Assembly: GCA_905182545.1 (NCBI GenBank)
Contig: CAJJBY010000002.1
Coordinates: 1 to 64,000 of the forward strand
Direction of reading: 5' to 3'
DNA: 64,000 nucleotides
Origin: an uncultured Candidatus Puniceispirillum sp.
GTDB lineage: Bacteria > Pseudomonadota > Alphaproteobacteria > Puniceispirillales > Puniceispirillaceae
The position numbers were made by a program, and so were the translations under genes. Positions 58,747 through 64,000 of this stretch are shown in pieces. The notes beneath the pieces were generated by a model, which was given only the letters and a program-made list of their open reading frames with translations, ran no database searches and was not told where the DNA came from. Every line of letters begins with the position of its first letter. Position 1 is the stretch's first letter.

Positions 58747-59245
58747 ATCCAGCAAGCCTGATTTGCTGGTTGGCGGGAATCATCGCAATCAAATCTTGAA
58801 TCGCAATGCCGCTAACTGGATGCACCCAATCAGGGCACAACTCACCAAGCGGCAATAAAACAAAGGCTCGCTCATGCAACCGCGGATGCGGCAGCGCCAA
58901 GTAACTGGCATCACTTACCATGCCCGCAAAATCAAGCAAATCAAGATCAAGAACCCGCGCCGCGTTGCGTTCTGTTCTGACCCGGCCAAAGCGCCGTTCG
59001 ATATAGTGTAACGCCGCCAATGTCGATGAGGCATCCAGCTCGGTCGTCGCTTCGGCAACAGCGTTCAGATACCAAGGCTGGTCAGAGATCGGCACGGGCG
59101 CCGATTCATACCAATGTGACAGCGCCGACAAATGCACCCCCTCGTCAGCAAGTGCTGATACGGCCGCAACGCAGCCTTCGCGTGGGCTTGCATAGCCATC
59201 CGGTGTCAGATTTGCACCAAGTCCGATAAAAAGTCGAGAACCCAT
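58745..59245 (-). CDS. folK: 2-amino-4-hydroxy-6-hydroxymethyldihydropteridine pyrophosphokinase
   Basis: Transfers pyrophosphate to the pterin in folate synthesis. About 166 residues. FIGLGANLTPDGYASP, YESAPVPISDQPWYLNAV, RVLDLDLLDF (metal-binding Asp) and LPHPRLHERAFVLLPL are family blocks. ATG 59245 (MGSRLFIGLG) is preferred by homology. ATGs at 59257 and 59326 give unconserved extensions. Confidence 0.93.
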   Translation of the reverse strand: MGSRLFIGLGANLTPDGYASPREGCVAAVSALADEGVHLSALSHWYESAPVPISDQPWYLNAVAEATTELDASSTLAALHYIERRFGRVRTERNAARVLDLDLLDFAGMVSDASYLALPHPRLHERAFVLLPLGELCPDWVHPVSGIAIQDLIAMIPANQQIRLAG

Positions 59246-59488
59246 GATTTCGTCCATATTAATGCCGCTTTTATCTCTGGAACGGGTGGTAGCATAATTT
59301 GCTACAATTATCAGCCAAACAAACATGCAGCCGCCTGAAAAACATATCTTGACCCGCCATTTGGCGGCAAATTTTGAAAAAAACGGCCATTTAATGCGGT
59401 TTCATCTTGAAAAATGCCAGTCAGTTCTATTCGATAAAACTATAATGCTAAGTTAAATTTTGTAATTTATACCTTTTGGACATTTTTT

Positions 59489-60038
59489 ATGAGACTTGAA
59501 AAAACCGCACTTTTTATTGATGGTTCGAATTTTTATGCAGCGACACGATTGCTAAATATGGACGTCGACTATGCCAAGCTTCATGCCCATTTTAGCCAAA
59601 ACGCAAATTTGATCCGCGCCTATTACTACACCGCCCTTCCCGAAGATCAGGAATTTTCGCCGCTACGGCCATTGATTGACTGGCTGGATTACAATGGGTT
59701 TGCCGTTGTCAGCAAGTTAACCCGTGAATTCACTGATCCTGAAACCGGCAAAAAACGCACCAAGGGCAATATGGATATGGAACTTGCCCTCGATATGTTG
59801 AAACTGGCACCACATATCGATCACGCCATTTTGTTTTCGGGTGATGGCGATTTTTGCCGCCTTCTTGAAGATGTGCACGCCCACGGGCGTTCGGGTGTCG
59901 GTGGTATCAACAACCAAAACCTCGCCGCCAATGGCAGCCGATTCATTGCGCCGGATGGCTGATATTTTTATCGAGATGGATCAACTTCGCAACCAGATTG
60001 CGCGGCCATTACGTCAAGCCGACACTGTGTCTGTCTAG
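59489..60038 (+). CDS. NYN (LabA/DUF88) domain putative ribonuclease (frameshifted)
   Basis: PIN-like nuclease of the LabA/DUF88 group. LFIDGSNFYAATRLL (Asp11), KGNMDMELALDMLK and LFSGDGDFCRLLE carry the acidic residues of the active site. After HAHG a slip near 59885 moves the frame. The other frame continues VRVSVVSTTKTSPPMAADSL and ends after IARPLRQADTVSV at 60038, giving about 183 residues. It is convergent with smpB, in a position seen in other alphaproteobacteria. The RNA target is unknown. A tandem 19-bp duplication covers the stop codon. Confidence 0.85.
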
Positions 60039-60061
60039 AATGACTGTGCCTGTCTAGAATA
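60024..60061. repeat. 19-bp tandem duplication at the NYN gene stop
   Basis: ACTGTGTCTGTCTAGAATG (60024-60042) is followed directly by ACTGTGCCTGTCTAGAATA (60043-60061), 17 of 19 identical. The stop TAG is in the first copy. Confidence 0.85.
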
Positions 60062-60074
60062 ACAGGGCAAATAC

Positions 60075-60545
60075 CTAGCTGTTACGGCTGCGCAGCAAAC
60101 GCGCCTTGTCACGGCTCCATGTCCGGTCTTTATCGGCCTGACGTTTGTCTTGCTTTTTGCGCCCCTTGGCCAGACCAATCTGGATTTTGGCAACACCACG
60201 ATCATTAAAATACATGGCCAATGGCACCAAAGTCATGCCTTCGCGCCGGATCATGCCAAGCATGCGGTTCCGTTCGCGTACCTTCACCAACAATTCGCGC
60301 GGCCGTTTTGGTTCGTGATTCACACGGGCTGGCTCATAAATTGGAATATTGGCATTGAACAGCACAAGACGGCCATTATTTTCGCCAGCATAGGATTCGG
60401 CGATGCTGGCGCGCCCGCTTCGCAGCGATTTGACCTCACTGCCTTGCAAAATCAGACCAGCTTCGATTTTTTCTTCGATTTGATATTCATGCCGCGCTTT
60501 GCGGTTTTCCGCAATTCGTCCAGTCGAGATAGTGCCTTTGGCCAT
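60075..60545 (-). CDS. smpB: SsrA-binding protein SmpB
   Basis: Partner of tmRNA in rescuing stalled ribosomes. 156 residues. ISTGRIAENRKARHEYQIEE, GLILQGSEVKSLRSGRASIA, NRMLGMIRREGMTLVPLAMY and the basic C-terminal tail (GRKKQDKRQADKDRTWSRDK) are standard. ATG 60545 (MAKGTIS) is chosen over ATG 60560 by homology. Downstream of dapA on the same strand. Confidence 0.97.
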   Translation of the reverse strand: MAKGTISTGRIAENRKARHEYQIEEKIEAGLILQGSEVKSLRSGRASIAESYAGENNGRLVLFNANIPIYEPARVNHEPKRPRELLVKVRERNRMLGMIRREGMTLVPLAMYFNDRGVAKIQIGLAKGRKKQDKRQADKDRTWSRDKARLLRSRNS

Positions 60546-60585
60546 GATATATCCAATCAAGCTGGCACAGGCGCCAGCAATATCC

Positions 60586-61488
60586 CTAATTCAGCAAACC
60601 CGCACTGCGCAGGGCGGCTTCAACACGGGCTTTGCTTGCCGGTGCAATCTCGCATAGCGGCAAACGCGTTTCGGCACTGCAAACCCCCAGCAATTCAGCA
60701 GCATATTTCACCGGACCCGGGCTTGCTTCGCAAAACATCGAATCATGAAGCGGCATCAGGCGTTCATTGATGCTTTGTGCAGTGGCGATATCACCAGCCG
60801 CCCAAGCGGCATGCATTTCGCTCAATAATTTTGGCGCGATATTCGCCGTAACCGAAATACAGCCATGCCCGCCTGCTGCCAGATATGGCAGGGCGGTTGC
60901 ATCTTCGCCAGATAATTGCGCAAAATCAGCCCCAAGAAGATTGCGAAGCCGTGTTGGACGCCCAACATCGGCAGTGGCATCCTTGATCCCCTTGATATTG
61001 GCATGATCAGCAGCCAGACGCGCCATAGTCGCGTCGTCAACCTTCACAATTGACCGGCCCGGAATATCATAGACGATAACCGGCACTGAAACGGCCTTGG
61101 CAATGGCTGAAAAATGCTGATACAGCCCTTCTTGGGTTGGCTTGTTATAATAGGGGCTGACGATCAGAACCGCATCCGCGCCAGCCACTACGCCAGTTTT
61201 GGCAAGCCGCACCGCTTCGGCCGTGCTGTTTGATCCGGCACCGGCAATAACCGGCACACGGCCAGCGGCCTGTTTGATACATAGTTCGACAACAAGATCA
61301 TGTTCTTCATGTGACAATGTCGGTGACTCGCCGGTCGTCCCAACAGGAATCAGCGCGGCAGTACCATTTTCAATTTGCCAATCAACCAGTTTGCAAAACG
61401 CGTCCTTGTCGATCTGCCCATTTTTAAAAGGCGTGACAAGAGCGGTGCAAGAACCGGAAAAAACAGCGTTTGTTGATGCTGGTGACAT
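60586..61488 (-). CDS. dapA: 4-hydroxy-tetrahydrodipicolinate synthase
   Basis: First committed step of lysine/diaminopimelate synthesis, a Schiff-base aldolase. 300 residues. Thr51-Thr52 in PVGTTGESPTL, Tyr140 in VYDIPGRS and Lys169 in GIKDATADV are the active-site residues. GGGAGATGAACA precedes the ATG. dapA-smpB order is common in alphaproteobacteria. Confidence 0.96.
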   Translation of the reverse strand: MSPASTNAVFSGSCTALVTPFKNGQIDKDAFCKLVDWQIENGTAALIPVGTTGESPTLSHEEHDLVVELCIKQAAGRVPVIAGAGSNSTAEAVRLAKTGVVAGADAVLIVSPYYNKPTQEGLYQHFSAIAKAVSVPVIVYDIPGRSIVKVDDATMARLAADHANIKGIKDATADVGRPTRLRNLLGADFAQLSGEDATALPYLAAGGHGCISVTANIAPKLLSEMHAAWAAGDIATAQSINERLMPLHDSMFCEASPGPVKYAAELLGVCSAETRLPLCEIAPASKARVEAALRSAGLLN

Positions 61489-61582
61489 TGTTCATCTCCC
61501 TACGGCACAAAGCCGATGACCATATTGCGGTAAAATAGGCATCCCGCAAGATAAACACAAGCCAACAATTTCTGTCATTTGC

Positions 61583-61619
61583 GTGCGGCAGGCTTGTGGC
61601 CGTAACCTGCCCCCCGCAC
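61583..61619. promoter_or_regulatory. inverted repeat in the dapA / threonine-dehydratase intergenic region
   Basis: GTGCGGCAGG (61583-61592) can pair with CCTG (61606-61609) and CCGCAC (61614-61619), leaving a 4-base bulge and a 13-base loop. It lies between divergent genes, about 95 bases before dapA and 115 before the next gene. No known family is recognised. Confidence 0.25.
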
Positions 61620-61732
61620 CGCCCAACAACATGCCCACCAATATACCCAAACAACATGTCCCAGCTTGATTGACCTTATTTCAGAAAGGATCTAATTTTG
61701 CGCGACTTAATCTTTGTTTGGAAACATCACAA

Positions 61733-62752
61733 ATGACTAATTCAACACCCCTGCCGCAAACCGCTGACGGCGCGCTTCAAATCGACCTTGCCACGATCCA
61801 AGCCGCTGCTGACCGGATACGGCCACATATTTTTAAAACGCCACTTTTGGAATCCCCGCGGCTGAATGATTTTTTGGGACGCCGCCTTCTGGTAAAAGCC
61901 GAAGCTTTGCAACATACTGGCTCATTCAAATTGCGCGGCGCAACCAATGCGGTTTGGAGCCTTGACGATGATGTTCGCCATGTTGTGGCCTTTTCCAGCG
62001 GCAATCACGCCCAAGGTGTTGCTCTCGCCGTTACCACACGCGGCCTGAAAGCCACCATCATCATGCCCGAAGATACGCCAGCGACCAAAATCGAAGGCAC
62101 AAAGGCCTATGGCGCCGATGTCGTGACCTATGATCGTTATACGGAATCACGCGAAGAGATTGGCGAGGCTCTAAGCCAGAAATATAATGCCAATCTGATC
62201 AAACCCTATGATGATGTTCGGGTGATTGCAGGACAAGGCACGGTTGGGCTGGAAATCGCCCGACAGGCAAGCGTGATGGGCGTTGTTCCCGATGCGTTGA
62301 TCTGTTGTTGTGGCGGCGGCGGCCTGATTGCAGGCACCAGCATCGCGCTTCATGCGCATTTTCCCGAAACCAAAATCTGGTGCGCCGAACCGGAATTTTA
62401 CGATGACACGAAACGATCACTAGAAACCGGCACAATTGAACGGGCGCAAACCGACAAATCATCAATTTGTGATGCAATTGTAACGCCGGAACCCGGGCAA
62501 TTGACCTTTCCGGTGAATCGCAAACATCTCACAGGCGGTGCCGTTGTCACCGACCAGCAGGTGTTACAAGCCATTGCAACGCTCTTCAAACATCTAAAAA
62601 TCATTGTTGAACCGGGCGGTGCTGTTGCTGTCGCTGCGATCTTGACCGGACAGGTTCCAGCCGGTGCCGATAACATTATCGCAGTGGCATCAGGCGGCAA
62701 TATTGATCGTGATATGTTCAAACGCGCGCTTGATGAAAAGCCGTTTTTCTAG
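61733..62752 (+). CDS. threonine/serine dehydratase-type PLP enzyme without ACT domain
   Basis: Fold-type II PLP enzyme of 339 residues. Lys66 is in HTGSFKLRGATNA, FSSGNHAQGVALA follows, and the phosphate loop is CCGGGGLIAGTSI. Unlike the enzyme at 45722 it has no regulatory ACT domain, so it is probably catabolic. Threonine or serine dehydratase, serine racemase or hydroxyaspartate ammonia-lyase are all possible within the group. ATG 61733 (MTNSTPLPQT) is preferred to 61670. Divergent from dapA, upstream of cobU. Confidence 0.85.
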   Translation: MTNSTPLPQTADGALQIDLATIQAAADRIRPHIFKTPLLESPRLNDFLGRRLLVKAEALQHTGSFKLRGATNAVWSLDDDVRHVVAFSSGNHAQGVALAVTTRGLKATIIMPEDTPATKIEGTKAYGADVVTYDRYTESREEIGEALSQKYNANLIKPYDDVRVIAGQGTVGLEIARQASVMGVVPDALICCCGGGGLIAGTSIALHAHFPETKIWCAEPEFYDDTKRSLETGTIERAQTDKSSICDAIVTPEPGQLTFPVNRKHLTGGAVVTDQQVLQAIATLFKHLKIIVEPGGAVAVAAILTGQVPAGADNIIAVASGGNIDRDMFKRALDEKPFF

Positions 62753-62793
62753 AGATCGCGTAAAATCGCCACAAACCGGGAAAAGGCCACAAA

Positions 62794-63342
62794 ATGACCA
62801 CTGAAAATATTCAATTTGTTCTGGGTGGTGCCCGCTCTGGAAAATCTGAATTTGCTGAAAATCTGGCGCTGACGTCTTTTGCTTCCATGCCAGCCAACAG
62901 CGCGCGGCTGGTCTATCTGGCAACCGCCGAGGCATTTGATAACGAAATGCAGGCGCGAATCGACCTCCACAAATCGCGGCGTAGTGCGGATTGGCTTCTT
63001 TGCGATGCCCCAATTGACCTGCCAGCAATGATACGGGTGCATGATAGGAAAGACGCAACCTTGTTGGTTGATTGCACAAGTGTCTGGATCACAAATCTGT
63101 TGATCAATGGAAAAGATATCCAACTCTATCGCGATGATTTTATTGACGCGCTAGGCACCGCATCTGGTAAAATTATTGTCGTTGCCAGCGAAACCGGTCT
63201 AGGCATTGTTCCTGATAATAAACTGTCGCGCCAGTTCCGCGATGCGAATGGAAAAACCAATCAGGCCATTGCCCAAATTGCCCATTGCGTATTTTTTCTG
63301 GTCGCAGGGATTGTCCAAAAGATTAAATCGACTGACAATTGA
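62794..63342 (+). CDS. cobU: adenosylcobinamide kinase / guanylyltransferase
   Basis: Phosphorylates adenosylcobinamide and then forms GDP-cobinamide in cobalamin synthesis. 182 residues. P-loop GGARSGKS at 11-18, LVYLATAEAFDNEMQARI, VDCTSVWITNLL and VASETGLGIVPDNKLSRQFR followed by NQAIAQIA match the family. AAAAGG lies upstream of the ATG. Followed 50 bases later by cobT. Confidence 0.94.
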   Translation: MTTENIQFVLGGARSGKSEFAENLALTSFASMPANSARLVYLATAEAFDNEMQARIDLHKSRRSADWLLCDAPIDLPAMIRVHDRKDATLLVDCTSVWITNLLINGKDIQLYRDDFIDALGTASGKIIVVASETGLGIVPDNKLSRQFRDANGKTNQAIAQIAHCVFFLVAGIVQKIKSTDN

Positions 63343-63392
63343 TCCGTTTAACGTGAATATTATTTTGCTATTTCAATCTAAGCGAGTTTTTA

Positions 63393-64000
63393 ATGCCCTA
63401 TTTTCAATCATCTAGCCAGATTAGCGACATTATCGCCGATCTTCCTTCCGTTGATGGCAAAACGCAAAACAAGGCCGCATCGCGCCAAGCAGAATTGACC
63501 AAGCCGCCCGGATCGCTTGGCAGGCTGGAAGAAGTTGCCATTTGGATGGCGGGCTGGCAACGGCGTGACCGCCCCGCAATTGAGCATGGTCAATGTTTGA
63601 TCTTTGCCGGTAATCATGGTGTTGTGGCGCAGGGCATATCGCCCTTCCCCGCCGAAGTGACCGCGCAGATGGTGGCCAATTTCGCCAATGGTGGCGCGGC
63701 AATTAACCAGCTATGCGATCTTGCCAACCTCAAGCTTGATGTTATTCCGCTTGAACTTGACCGGCCGACCAATGATTTGAGTCTTGGCCCAGCAATGCGC
63801 GAAGATGAAACCATTGCTGCAATGAATATCGGGGCTGATGCGCTGGATGATAATTGCGACTATTTGATTGTTGGCGAAATGGGCATTGGCAATACAACGG
63901 CTGCAGCGGCATTATGCCTTGGCCGGTTTGGTGCCGATGCCACCGGTTGGGTTGGTCCGGGGACCGGGCTTGACGATGATGGCGTCAAACATAAAGCCAA
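63393..64000 (+). CDS. cobT: nicotinate-nucleotide-dimethylbenzimidazole phosphoribosyltransferase (partial)
   Basis: Activates dimethylbenzimidazole for the lower ligand of cobalamin. The reading frame from ATG 63393 is open to the window edge (202 complete codons of about 340). TKPPGSLGRLEEVAIWMAG, FAGNHGVVAQGISPFPAEVT, NFANGGAAINQL, VGEMGIGNTTAAAALCLG and GPGTGLDDDGVKHKA are characteristic. It continues off the window. Confidence 0.95.
   Translation, partial: MPYFQSSSQISDIIADLPSVDGKTQNKAASRQAELTKPPGSLGRLEEVAIWMAGWQRRDRPAIEHGQCLIFAGNHGVVAQGISPFPAEVTAQMVANFANGGAAINQLCDLANLKLDVIPLELDRPTNDLSLGPAMREDETIAAMNIGADALDDNCDYLIVGEMGIGNTTAAAALCLGRFGADATGWVGPGTGLDDDGVKHKA

Overview
The window is chromosomal DNA from an alphaproteobacterium, most likely a marine member of the SAR116/Rhodospirillales type. 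That placement is an inference. It rests on alphaproteobacterial gene order (trpGDC-moaC-moeA-lexA-gltX-gltA facing lpxB-lpxI-lpxA-fabZ-lpxD-ompH-bamA-rseP-dxr-cdsA-uppS-frr-pyrH-tsf-rpsB), a GAAC-N7-GAAC type LexA operator, a short ProRS, LpxI instead of LpxH, and ribosomal proteins with Ala/Pro/Glu-rich tails. Most of the window is core metabolism and macromolecular synthesis.

Layout. Positions 1-2930 are AT-rich and look foreign. They hold a broken TcuA-like flavoprotein gene, a ferredoxin-NADP reductase and, divergently, an IsdG-type haem-degrading monooxygenase, with an AGAA-N3-TTCT palindrome between the last two. This block abuts the 3' end of a tRNA-Glu gene (3085-3160), a common site for element integration. 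Next come recJ/hom, a MarR-like regulator with a fused 5-oxoprolinase, rpsI/rplM, a trpG / cupin / trpD-trpC cluster, moaC-moeA, lexA with four spaced GAAC motifs, a C-terminal remnant of comEC, and gltX-gltA.

From 21.5 to 36.2 kb one long minus-strand array runs rpsB, tsf, pyrH, frr, uppS, cdsA, dxr, rseP, bamA, ompH, lpxD, fabZ, lpxA, lpxI, lpxB (translation, isoprenoid and phospholipid synthesis, lipid A, outer-membrane assembly). Then follow dnaE, lolD/lolC, proS, an HIBYL-CoA hydrolase-like gene, hemB, ilvA, bpt, a DUF1445 protein, parC, the overlapping pdxJ-acpS-lepB-rnc-era-recO run, spoT/rsh, rpoZ, folK, a NYN nuclease, smpB, dapA, a second threonine dehydratase and cobU-cobT. cobT runs off the right edge.

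A major caveat is that about 16 genes, many of them normally essential (gltX, gltA, lpxB, bamA, rseP, uppS, lpxA, lpxD), contain single-base frameshifts, often in homopolymer runs. In lpxA two shifts cancel, so the frame stays open but about 13 residues are wrong. I read these as sequencing or assembly indels, not gene death. The TcuA-like gene and the comEC remnant are better candidates for real decay. No clearly new multi-gene system is evident. The points most worth checking are the haem/iron module at the tRNA-Glu junction, the comEC remnant, the lexA operator array, the cupin gene splitting trpG from trpD, and the short tandem repeats at the 3' ends of rpsB, parC and the NYN gene.
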